64,000 nt of DNA, from the NCBI GenBank assembly GCA_017458335.1, contig JAFTFT010000036.1, positions 1-64,000 of the forward strand, written 5' to 3'. The notes below the pieces were generated by a model that saw only the letters and a program-made list of their open reading frames with translations, did no database searches and had not been told where the DNA came from. How positions within the stretch are numbered: the stretch's first letter is position 1; each line of letters starts with the position of its first letter. Shown piece after piece: positions 8,659 to 17,456 of this stretch. Source of the DNA: Oscillospiraceae bacterium. Its GTDB lineage: Bacteria > Bacillota > Clostridia > Oscillospirales > Oscillospiraceae. The translations under genes and the position numbers were made by a program.

Positions 8659-10887
8659 ATGCCGGAAAAACAGGAAAGATTTCGCCCTTCCCTTGAGAAG
8701 AGAAGGATCCTGCTGGTAGAGGATGAATTCATCAATCAGGAGATCCTGCAGATGAATCTCCGGGAACACTATGAGATCATCCCGGCGGAGACGGGTGCTG
8801 AGGCGCTGGAGATCATACACGCACAGTATGAGACACTGAGCCTGATCCTTTTGGATCTGAATTTGCCGGATATCCACGGATTGGACGTGCTGCGTGAGGT
8901 GAAAGCCGATGTCCGCTTTGCCCGTATCCCCGTTATCGTCATGACGGCGGACAGTGACGCGGAGGTGGAATGCCTTACGCTGGGCGCCATCGACTTTATC
9001 CCGAAACCGTACCCACGGCAGGAGGTTATTCTTGCCCGTGTGCTGCGCACCATTGAGCTTTCGGAAGACCGGGATATCCTTCGCTGGACAGAGCGGGATT
9101 AGCTGACAGGCCTTTATAACAGAGACTTTTTCTATCGCTATGCTGTCCAGCTTGATGCGCATCATGCCGAGTGGCCAACGGATGCTATCCTGATGAACAT
9201 CAATCATTTCCACACGATCAATGATCGCTATGGCAAGAGTTACGGCGATGACGTTCTCCGGCGTGTCGGAGAACGGACGCTGGCTTTCGTGCAGGAGGCA
9301 GGCGGCATTGCCTGCCGCAGCGATGCGGATACGTTTCTGATCTACTGCCCGCACAACGCGGACTACGATTCGCTGCTGGAGCGTGTGTCCGTTCCCATGC
9401 ACGATGCGGAAGCCGGGCAAAGCGAAAACCGCGTCCGGATCCGGATGGGCGTTTATGCGGATACAGATAAAACGCTGGACATCGAGCGCCGCTTTGACCG
9501 GGCCAAGATCGCCGCAGACACAGTAAAAGACAACTTTACGCGTGCCATTGGCATTTATAATAATTCCCTGCATGAGACAGAGCTTCTTGAAGCGCAGCTG
9601 ATTGAGGATTTTCCGCGTGCGATCCGGGAAAAACAGTTTCAGGTCCATTATCAGCCCAAGTTTGACGTGCGTCCGAATACACCGGTTTTGAGCAGCGCTG
9701 AGGCTCTCGTGCGCTGGCGCCATCCAACGCTTGGGATGATCAGCCCCGGCGTATTCATTCCGCTGTTCGAAAACAACGGTCTGATCTACCGTCTGGACAG
9801 CTTTGTCTGGGCGGAAGCCGCCGCGCAGATCCGGGATTGGAAGACGCGGCTGGGGATCTGCCTGCCGGTATCCGTTAACGTATCCCGCGTCGACCTGTAT
9901 GAGCCGAGGCTGGTCGAGCTGCTGCAGGAGATCACAGAAGAAAACGGTTTGAGCCCTCACGATCTGCTGCTGGAGATCACCGAGTCCGCATATACGGAGG
10001 ACTCCGAACAGATCGTCGAGAAGGTTCGGCATCTGCGTGAGATCGGTTTTCGCATCGAGATGGACGACTTCGGTTCGGGCTACTCCTCTCTCAATATGTT
10101 GTCCACGCTTCCTGTCGACGCGCTGAAGCTGGATATGCAGTTTGTCCGCAACGCGTTCAAGGACCGGAAGGACACCCGCCTTCTGGAGGCCATGATACAG
10201 CTGGCGGAGTCCTTTGAGGTGCCCACGATCGCGGAAGGTGTGGAAACCGCCGAGCAGGTCTTCACGCTCAAGACAATGGGATGCGACATTATCCAGGGCT
10301 ATTATTTCTCCCGTCCCCTTCCCGCGCCGGAGTTTGAGCGTTTCCTTCAGGACAACCGTCCGGAAGCTTCTGATGTGCAGCTGGAAACAAGGCGGCCGCG
10401 CCGCGACCGGTTTACCTATAAAGCCATGCACGATCCGCTGACCGGACTGTACAACTACACCGCGTTTGACGTTTTGTTCCATGATTCGGACCAGGAGCAT
10501 ATCGCGGTCCTGATCGCGCGGATCGACAGCTATAATCAGATCCGTCAAACCAGGGGGCGGGACTGTGCCGACCGCGTCGTATGCCGCGCAGCCGATGTGC
10601 TCCAGAAGAGCTTTCGTTCCGTGGATACGATCTGCCGTCTGCGTGAGGATGAGTTTGCCGTGATCATGACGCGGGTAACCAGCAAGGAAAAGGAGCTGGT
10701 CTTGAACAAAATTGAACAGATGAATCATGTGCTGCATCTGGAGGAAGAAACCACACCGGCGTTTTCTCTGCGTGTGGGCGTCGCTTTTTCGGACCGGGAA
10801 GATCCGGAGGGAGATATTTTCCAGGATGCGGATACCGCGCTTGAACGGCTGAAAGATAAAAGCCAGACCGGATATTCTGTTTTTTAA
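8659..10887 (+). pseudogene. REC-GGDEF-EAL-GGDEF protein interrupted by an in-frame TAG
   Basis: An AGGAGGT Shine-Dalgarno precedes the ATG at 8659. The first 147 codons are a complete receiver (LLVEDEF, phospho-Asp66 in LLDLNLPD, Lys-Pro near 115) and end in TAG at 9100-9102. The same frame continues without another stop to 10887. The stop falls exactly in the opening motif of a GGDEF domain (RD-stop-LTGLYNR), and the next ATG (9193) has no Shine-Dalgarno. Downstream is a degenerate GGDEF (SDADTF), then an EAL phosphodiesterase domain with E348AL, NVS, ITES, DDFGSGYSS, KLD and AEGVET all intact, then a second degenerate GGDEF (REDEF). As read, only a stand-alone receiver would be made. Alternatives are a sequencing error, readthrough, or a recent nonsense mutation. 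Uncorrupted, it would be a receiver-controlled c-di-GMP phosphodiesterase of about 742 residues. Confidence 0.85.
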
Positions 10888-10927
10888 GACTGATTTCTGA
10901 ATAAGACAGGGAAAGGGGTTTCCTATC

Positions 10928-11269
10928 ATGACGATCGATATGCTGACGGCTTACGGAGCCAACACAAAAGAGGGGCTACAGAGATGCATGAACAACGACG
11001 GCTTCTATCTCCGTTTGGTAAAGATGATACCGGGGGACGGCCATTTTCAAAAGCTGTATGACGCTGTGGAGGCGGGAGATCTCGCCGCTGCCTTTGAGGC
11101 TGCGCACGCGCTGAAGGGCTCGACCGGAAATCTGGCGCTGACGCCGATCTTCGCGCCGGTCAGCGAGCTCACCGAGCTGCTTCGTGCCCGGACGGAGACG
11201 GATTATACGCCTCTCGTGACGGCGATTCGAGACGCGCAGAAAAAGCTGTGCGACATCTGCGCAGACTGA
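10928..11269 (+). CDS. HPt histidine phosphotransfer protein
   Basis: The protein is 113 residues. A GGAAAGGGG-type ribosome binding site precedes the ATG. The phosphorylatable histidine is His60 in the canonical setting AAHALKGSTGNL, and the rest is predicted all-helical as expected for a four-helix HPt bundle. It would shuttle phosphate between receiver domains of the surrounding hybrid kinases, none of which carries its own HPt. It lies 40 nt downstream of the EAL gene and 47 nt upstream of the next kinase. There is no fused output domain. Confidence 0.9.
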   Translation: MTIDMLTAYGANTKEGLQRCMNNDGFYLRLVKMIPGDGHFQKLYDAVEAGDLAAAFEAAHALKGSTGNLALTPIFAPVSELTELLRARTETDYTPLVTAIRDAQKKLCDICAD

Positions 11270-11316
11270 CAGCCATTTTCCCCCGCAGCGATATCTTACA
11301 GCAGGGAGAGATGCCC

Positions 11317-13944
11317 ATGAAAGCAGCGAAAAAGAGTGATCGGAATGCCATACAGAACCTGATATGCGCCGTTTTGCTGATTTGCGGCGTTGTCCTTTCG
11401 TTTGTTTATTTCTATCGCTCCAATGTAACGCGGATCACCCACCAAAACGAAACCTATATCGCGGACATCGCGACCCAGCGCGCGTCTCTGGTCGGTGATC
11501 TGTTCGCGGAAAACCTGGCCTATATCGAATCCTCCGCCGTCGTGCTGGAAACGGCCTTTCAGAATGAGGAGGTCGACAGCGCCAAGCTGAATGTGGAGAT
11601 GGAGGAGCAGATCGACCCGGTGGAGGTAGAGAAGGTAGGGCGGCTCCTGCGCGCCTGTGAGGAGCGGTTTGCCTTTAACTATTTCCGATTTATCGATCTC
11701 CATGGACGGGACTATACGACCGGGGAAACCGTGATCGCCGCCAATGTCGCAGAGCGCGAATACTTCAGCCAGGGGATCCGCGGTGTGACCGGCATGACCT
11801 ATATTCTGGATTCCAAGGTGACAAGCGAGCGGCAGATCGGCTTTTACAGCCCCGTGTACCAGAATGGGGAAATCGCCGGATTTGTCATCGGCTTTTACGG
11901 AGAGGATTTTATCAACAGCCTTTTGGAGGTTTCTGTATTTGACCATGCCTGCGAAGTGCTTTTGTGTGCACAGGACGGCACGATCATCTACAGCACGGGC
12001 AAGACGGCCGAGACCCGGAATTATCTGGATGCTCTGTCCGAATTCTCCTTCTCTCAGGACACGGACGAGCGGACTGTGCGGGATGCCTTTGCAAACCGGA
12101 ACGACACCTTTTTCAGCTATGAGGTGGACGGTCAGGAAACCGTTGGGATCGTATCCTATATCGGCAGCGATTCCGATTTCCTCATGGTATTGAACTTCCC
12201 GGCAGAGGCCTATCAGAGCATGATCCGCAACGCAAGCATCAACGGGGCCGTTCTGCTTTTGTCTCTGATCGGGCTTTTCCTGGTGGCCGGGATCTTCTTT
12301 ATAGTCCGCTTCTTTCTTCAGAAAAAGAAGCTGCTGGAGGAAGCAAAAAACTCCAACGATATTCATTTTGCCATGTCCCGGCTCTTTGAGAACTTCGTGA
12401 TCGTCAATGCCGAAAAGCGCACGTACCATTACATAGAGGGCATGCCCGACGTGGGGCATATTCCCAACGACGGCGCCTACGACCTTTTCGCGGACGATCT
12501 TCTGGATCGTTTCCCGAACGACGCCGAACGCGCGGAAGCGGCCGCGCAGATCTCCTTTGACCGGCTGACCCGGCAGATGAACCAGGGGCAGGACATCATA
12601 TCCTGCAATCTGCACGCGCCGATCCGCGACGAGGAATGGTTCACCTACAACTTCATTGTCGTCTCACGCAACGCTGAAGGCCGTGTGACGGAATTCATCA
12701 TCGCCAGGCAGGATATCACCGGCCTGCAGAAAAAAGAAGAGGAAATAAGACGGATTCTCGAGAGGGCGAGAGACGAGGCGGAGAAGGGCAACCGAGCCAA
12801 GAGCAATTTCCTCTCCAGCATGAGCCATGACATCCGTACGCCGATGAACGCCATCATCGGCTATACGAACATTGCCCTCGACAAGATCGACGACAAAGAA
12901 ATGGTCCGGGATTCTCTGACCAAGATCGTTGCGTCCAGCCACTATCTGCTGTCGCTGATCAACGACGTGCTCGACATGTCCAAGATCGAGAGCGGAAAGA
13001 TCCATCTCAACGAGAACAAATGTGACTTAAAGAAGATCTTTGAACGAATCGCCGACCTGACCCGATCGCAGGCGGGGAAAAAATCCCTCGCCATCTCCTT
13101 CGACACGGATGAGGTACGTCATCCCTATGTCATCGCAGATGAGCTTAGGCTGGAGCAGGTGCTTATCAACATCGCCGGGAATGCGGTCAAGTATACGCCC
13201 AAGGGCGGCTCGATTTTCATCAAGGCGACGGAGACGGAAGAATACCCTGAGGGGAAGAGCCGTTACTCCTTTTCCGTGCGGGATACCGGGATCGGCATGA
13301 GCGAGGACTTTTTGCCGCATATTTTTGAGAGTTTCTCCCGCGAGACAAATTCCACCATCAACAAGATCCAGGGCACCGGCCTGGGTATGGCGATCACCTC
13401 GCGCCTCGTAAAGCTGATGGGCGGCGAGATATCCGTCTCAAGCAAGCTCGGAGAGGGGTCGGAATTTGTTGTTGAGCTGACCTTTCCCCATTGGGAAAGC
13501 CCGGCGGGAAGCGAGTTGTCGGACTCGGAGGAGGAAGCAGTTGACAAAGCTGCGCTCGCCGGCAGGAAGATCCTGCTCGTCGAAGACAATGACATCAACG
13601 CGGAGATCGCAACGCTGGTGCTCTCCGAGTATGGCCTCGTCGTGGATCGGGCGTCCAACGGCCAGAAAGGCGTGGACAGGATCGTCGAAAAAGGCGGCGG
13701 CTATTACGACGTGGTGTTGATGGATATCCAGATGCCCGTCCTGAACGGCTATGAGGCGACAAAGAAGATCCGCGGCCTTGATACCGAATATGCGAAGCGG
13801 CTGCCAATCATTGCCATGAGCGCCAACGCCTATGAGGAGGACGTGCGGGAATCCCTGGCCTCCGGCATGAACGGACATATCGCCAAGCCCTTCGACCCGC
13901 AGGAGCTGGCGGCGGAGCTGTACAGGAGAATATACGCGCAGTAA
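11317..13944 (+). CDS. membrane hybrid histidine kinase with dCache-like extracellular sensor
   Basis: The protein is 875 residues. The start was chosen at 11317 because a GGGAGA element lies about 8 nt upstream; longer frames start inside the HPt gene. Helix 1 (about 11-32) is followed by a ~270-residue external domain reminiscent of double Cache sensors (DYTTGETVIAANVAEREYF; GFYSPVYQNGEIAGFVIGFY), and helix 2 lies near 305-330. A PAS-like linker leads to HisKA with His504 (SHDIRTPMNAIIGY), HATPase_c (NIAGNAVKYTP, DTGIGM, GTGLGMAI) and one receiver with Asp803 (LMDIQMPVLNG). The gene follows the HPt gene by 47 nt and probably shares its transcript. A small-molecule ligand is likely but cannot be named. 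Confidence 0.92.
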   Translation: MKAAKKSDRNAIQNLICAVLLICGVVLSFVYFYRSNVTRITHQNETYIADIATQRASLVGDLFAENLAYIESSAVVLETAFQNEEVDSAKLNVEMEEQIDPVEVEKVGRLLRACEERFAFNYFRFIDLHGRDYTTGETVIAANVAEREYFSQGIRGVTGMTYILDSKVTSERQIGFYSPVYQNGEIAGFVIGFYGEDFINSLLEVSVFDHACEVLLCAQDGTIIYSTGKTAETRNYLDALSEFSFSQDTDERTVRDAFANRNDTFFSYEVDGQETVGIVSYIGSDSDFLMVLNFPAEAYQSMIRNASINGAVLLLSLIGLFLVAGIFFIVRFFLQKKKLLEEAKNSNDIHFAMSRLFENFVIVNAEKRTYHYIEGMPDVGHIPNDGAYDLFADDLLDRFPNDAERAEAAAQISFDRLTRQMNQGQDIISCNLHAPIRDEEWFTYNFIVVSRNAEGRVTEFIIARQDITGLQKKEEEIRRILERARDEAEKGNRAKSNFLSSMSHDIRTPMNAIIGYTNIALDKIDDKEMVRDSLTKIVASSHYLLSLINDVLDMSKIESGKIHLNENKCDLKKIFERIADLTRSQAGKKSLAISFDTDEVRHPYVIADELRLEQVLINIAGNAVKYTPKGGSIFIKATETEEYPEGKSRYSFSVRDTGIGMSEDFLPHIFESFSRETNSTINKIQGTGLGMAITSRLVKLMGGEISVSSKLGEGSEFVVELTFPHWESPAGSELSDSEEEAVDKAALAGRKILLVEDNDINAEIATLVLSEYGLVVDRASNGQKGVDRIVEKGGGYYDVVLMDIQMPVLNGYEATKKIRGLDTEYAKRLPIIAMSANAYEEDVRESLASGMNGHIAKPFDPQELAAELYRRIYAQ

Positions 13945-14007
13945 CGAAGAACGCACCGCAGTTATCGGAAACGACACAGTCGTCCAATGGAACAAGAGGG
14001 ATGCGAC

Positions 14008-16317
14008 ATGACATATTCAATCATCGGGATCCTGGCAACGGTCCTGCTGCTGATCACCAATCGGGAGCTGTTCTGGAACCGGGAAAACAAAGCGTTTACG
14101 GAGACGAAGCGCGACTATCGCCGCTTCCTTCTGGGGGCATTGGCCTACCTCGTCACCGATATGCTCTGGGGCATCCTGGAGTCCTATAAGCTGACGCCGA
14201 TCCTATACGCCGATACCGCGCTGCATTTTCTCTCGATGGCCGCGGCGGTCATGCTCTGGACGCGATATGTGATCTCGTACCTCGGACAGAAAAACGCTTT
14301 CGCGACCTTCCTCTCCTGGGCGGGGCAGCTTTTCCTGTGCTTTGAAGCGGTGGTCGTGATCCTCAATTTCTTTCGGCCCGTTCTGTTCTGGTTTGATGCG
14401 GCCGGTACGTATTATGCCGGTGCCGCGCGGTATGTGACGCTCGCGATACAGATCCTGCTGTTTCTTCTGACGTCCGTCTATACGCTGTGGATCACCGCCA
14501 AGACGGAAGGCGCGGTCCGGCACAGGCATCTGACGATCGGACTGTTTGGGATCGCCATGGGACTTTGTATCGCCGTTCAGGTCTTCTATCCACTGCTGCC
14601 GTTTTATGCCATGGGCTATATGCTGGGAACCTGCCTCCTTCACAGCTTTGTGACGGAGGATGAGAAGGAGGAGTACCGCAGAAGTCTGGAAGAGGCTGTC
14701 GCCAGGGAAAAGATCCAGAAGGCGGAGCTGGCCGAAAGCAGAGAGGCGCTGCAGGACGCGCTCGCTTCGGCGGAGCATGCCAACCGTGCGAAAACCGCGT
14801 TCCTCTCCAACATGAGCCATGAGATCCGCACGCCGATGAACGCCATCATCGGTCTGAACAACATCGCCATGAACGATCCCACGGCCAGCGACAAGGTGAA
14901 GGAATACCTGGAGAAGATCGGCGCCTCCGCGCAGCATCTGCTGGGGATCATCAACGACATTCTGGATATGAGCCGCATCGAATCCGGGCGCATGACGGTC
15001 AAGCAGGAGGAGTTCTCCTTTTCCAAGGGCCTTGAGCAGGTCAACACCATGATCAGCGGCCAGTGCCGGGACAAAGGTCTGCGCTACGACTGCCGGATCA
15101 CGGGCCGCGTCAATGATTATTATATCGGCGACATCATGAAGCTCAAGCAGGTGCTGATCAACATCCTGGGCAATGCCGTCAAGTTCACGCCCGAAGGGGG
15201 CGCGGTACGTCTTGTGATCGAGGAGGGGCCGCATTTTGACCGGAAGGCGACGCTGAAATTCGTGATCAGCGACACCGGCATCGGCATGAGCAAGGAATAC
15301 CTGCCGCATATCTTTGAAGCCTTCAGCCAGGAGGACGCCTCTTCCACAAGCCGATACGGAAGCACCGGCCTCGGCATGCCCATCACCAAGAGCATTGTGG
15401 AGCTGATGAACGGTCACATCGAAGTGCAGAGCGAGAAGGGCAAAGGCTCGGTCTTCACGGTGACGGTGACGCTCGGAGAGTCTGACCGGAAGAGCGTTCA
15501 GACGAACGAGGGAGATCTGGACCCGCACGAGCTGAGCGTTCTTGTGATCGACGACGACCGCGTCGCGCTCGAGCACGCCGAGATCGTACTGGGACAGATC
15601 GGCATCGGCTGCGAGACGGCGGAATCCGGCTGGGAAGGCGTAGACAAGGTCAGGATCCGCCATGGACGCAGGGAGGATTATGACCTCATCCTGATCGACT
15701 GGCGCATGCCGGAGATGGACGGCGTGGAGACCACACGGCAGATCCGTTCCCTTGTGGGGAACGATACCCCGATCATCATCCTTACGTCCTTCAACTGGGA
15801 CGATATCGCGGAGGAAGCAAAGGCGGCCGGCGTAGATACCTTTGTCGCAAAGCCGCTGTTTGCCGGGAGCGTGATGGATGAATTCCAGGAGGCCTTCCGG
15901 CGCAAGAACGAACTGCTGGAAAGAAAAACAGCGGACCTGAAAGGAAAACGCGTGCTTCTGGCGGAGGACGTGGCGATCAACGCGGAGATCATTCTGATGG
16001 TGCTTTCCATGCGTGAGATGGAAGCCGACCTGGCCGAAAACGGGAGAGCAGCCGTGGAATTGTTTGAAAGCCACGCGCCGGGGTATTACGATGCGATCCT
16101 CATGGATATGCGCATGCCGGAAATGGACGGGCTGGAGGCTACCCGGCGCATTCGTTCCATGGACAGGTCTGACGCAAAGACCGTCCCGATCATCGCTTTG
16201 ACGGCCAACGCCTTTGACGAGGACGTCCAGCGCAGCATGCAGGCGGGGCTGAACGCCCATCTCAGCAAACCGGTGGAGCCGGACGCCTTGTTCGAGACGC
16301 TGGAAGCTCTGATATAA
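14008..16317 (+). CDS. multi-TM hybrid histidine kinase with two receiver domains
   Basis: The protein is 769 residues. The ATG at 14008 is preferred over one 21 nt upstream because agaggg lies 7 nt before it. The N-terminal ~210 residues contain six or seven hydrophobic segments with short loops and almost no external domain, so the sensor is the membrane region itself. After a coiled coil come HisKA with His271 (SHEIRTPMNAIIGL), HATPase_c (NILGNAVKFTPEGG, DTGIGM), receiver 1 with Asp564 (LIDWRMPEMDG) and receiver 2 with Asp700 (LMDMRMPEMDG). The kinase and both receivers are closely related to those of the 664-3609 kinase (same DWxMPEMDG and SFNWD features), so the two are paralogues with different sensors. 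It is the last gene of the island, followed by a long hairpin. Confidence 0.92.
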   Translation: MTYSIIGILATVLLLITNRELFWNRENKAFTETKRDYRRFLLGALAYLVTDMLWGILESYKLTPILYADTALHFLSMAAAVMLWTRYVISYLGQKNAFATFLSWAGQLFLCFEAVVVILNFFRPVLFWFDAAGTYYAGAARYVTLAIQILLFLLTSVYTLWITAKTEGAVRHRHLTIGLFGIAMGLCIAVQVFYPLLPFYAMGYMLGTCLLHSFVTEDEKEEYRRSLEEAVAREKIQKAELAESREALQDALASAEHANRAKTAFLSNMSHEIRTPMNAIIGLNNIAMNDPTASDKVKEYLEKIGASAQHLLGIINDILDMSRIESGRMTVKQEEFSFSKGLEQVNTMISGQCRDKGLRYDCRITGRVNDYYIGDIMKLKQVLINILGNAVKFTPEGGAVRLVIEEGPHFDRKATLKFVISDTGIGMSKEYLPHIFEAFSQEDASSTSRYGSTGLGMPITKSIVELMNGHIEVQSEKGKGSVFTVTVTLGESDRKSVQTNEGDLDPHELSVLVIDDDRVALEHAEIVLGQIGIGCETAESGWEGVDKVRIRHGRREDYDLILIDWRMPEMDGVETTRQIRSLVGNDTPIIILTSFNWDDIAEEAKAAGVDTFVAKPLFAGSVMDEFQEAFRRKNELLERKTADLKGKRVLLAEDVAINAEIILMVLSMREMEADLAENGRAAVELFESHAPGYYDAILMDMRMPEMDGLEATRRIRSMDRSDAKTVPIIALTANAFDEDVQRSMQAGLNAHLSKPVEPDALFETLEALI

Positions 16318-16349
16318 TAAATCGGGTTGGCAAGAACCACATGGAAAAC

Positions 16350-16390
16350 GGCACAGGGGAGAAGCACTGCTCGTGCTTCTCCCCTGTGCC
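16350..16390. terminator. 18-bp perfect hairpin, bidirectional terminator
   Basis: An 18-bp perfect stem (16350-16367 with 16373-16390) carries a 5-nt loop. It ends the signalling island. The minus side continues into a short T run, so it may also stop leftward transcription. Confidence 0.75.
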
Positions 16391-16434
16391 ATATTCTATT
16401 CGACCCTTGTATCAAGCGCGGTTTTCCCTGCGGC

Positions 16435-16975
16435 TCATTTTTCCTCAAAGCCCCCGTACATCGCGACGGCTTCGTCCACCGAGATCTCTCCGATTCCGAC
16501 GCGGAACGCCGCATTCCGAATCTGGACCGTGAGCGGATCCTTGATCCCGAGCACTTCCGGGGAAATGACGCGATCGGAAGGTACCTGACCAAAAGGCGCG
16601 TAGACCGCGTCAAAGGACAAATCCTTGGCAGGGGTTACCAGCCGCTTCACAGAAGCCATTTCGTTGAGCGCGCTGTCTGTGATCAGAAAGCGCATGAATT
16701 CATTTGTCATATCCAGGTCATCGCAGTCTTTGTTCACGGAGAACTCCAGGGAAGGACTGTCGATAAAATAGCCGCCCTCCTCGGTCATGGGGATCGGCAA
16801 AAAGGAATACGCAAAGGGCGCGCCGGTGAACGCCTCAGACTGGCTCTCCCGTTTCTTGGTTCCGGATACGGTATCCCCGGTGCAGATCATCATCGGCACA
16901 TCGCCTTCAAAGAATCGCAGGATCACCTGGGAATAGTTGATGCAGGCGACGCATTTGTTTTCGCTGTTCGTGCCG
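16435..16975 (-). pseudogene. C-terminal fragment of an ABC transporter solute-binding protein
   Basis: About 180 residues of family-1 extracellular solute-binding protein remain: INYSQVILRFFEGDVPMMI, then FLPIPMTEEGGYFIDSPSL, VNKDCDDLDMTNEFMRFL, and a tail ending EAVAMYGGFEEK before the stop at 16435. The N-terminal half, including signal peptide and lipobox, is absent. Homologous-looking sequence stops near 16975, where it abuts a truncated gene on the other strand, so this is a rearrangement scar. The open frame continues to 17055, but that part is antisense to the permease fragment. No start signal supports expression. Confidence 0.7.
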
Positions 16976-16989
16976 GGATGGTTTTTGTT

Positions 16990-17425
16990 CCACGATCTGA
17001 CTGTTACCACAAATGAGGTTATCTCACTCATTTTGCTGGATATGCTGGCGGTCAACGTTTTTACCGCTATCTATGTAGCGGTGTATATGATTTCACGTTC
17101 AAAAAGTTCCAGCGCCATCGTGTCATTGCTTTTTGTTTTTTCAGACTCTCTGTTGAGCTTGATTCTCTTTCAAGAACTGCTGAAGCCGGAGTATGTCACG
17201 GACAGCGCCTCCGCGGAATTCGTCCGCAATCCTTACTATATTGGCGGAATAAAGCGCACATTGTTTGCGTTCTTAAATGACGCGCTTCCCAGCTCGCAGA
17301 TCATGCAGTTGGAAAGCGGGCAGGTGATCGGGCATACGGAGCGTTTTGTCATATATGACCTTGCTATCATGGCGTTTATGACGGTCGGCGGCATTTTCGT
17401 GTTCCAACGAGAGGACTTGAAATAA
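16990..17425 (+). pseudogene. C-terminal fragment of an ABC-2 type permease
   Basis: From about 16990 to the TAA at 17423-17425 the + strand encodes about 145 residues with membrane segments (ISLILLDMLAVNVFTAIYVA, AIVSLLFVFSDSLLSLILF, LAIMAFMTVGGIFVFQ) and the typical ABC-2 ending FQREDLK. The first half of the permease and any ATPase partner are missing. The frame extends back to 16937 only by overlapping the solute-binding remnant. It has lower GC than the kinases. I read it as the surviving 3' end of a transporter gene brought together with the neighbouring fragments by recombination. Confidence 0.65.
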
Positions 17426-17456
17426 AAATATGTCTTGAGGGTAAAAATATCCTTGA

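Noticed and set aside
9100-9102. Genome-wide recoding of TAG (for example to pyrrolysine or glutamine)
   Set aside because: TAG also ends other frames at sensible places here (22233-23153 and the recombinase at 19022-19024), so it appears to be a normal stop in this genome.
9193-10887. Independent gene starting at ATG 9193
   Set aside because: There is no Shine-Dalgarno, and the 30 codons between the TAG and this ATG encode the conserved beginning of the same GGDEF domain.
16435-17055. Intact 206-residue minus-strand gene
   Set aside because: Only the downstream part resembles a protein; the first ~29 residues are antisense to the permease fragment and lack a start signal.
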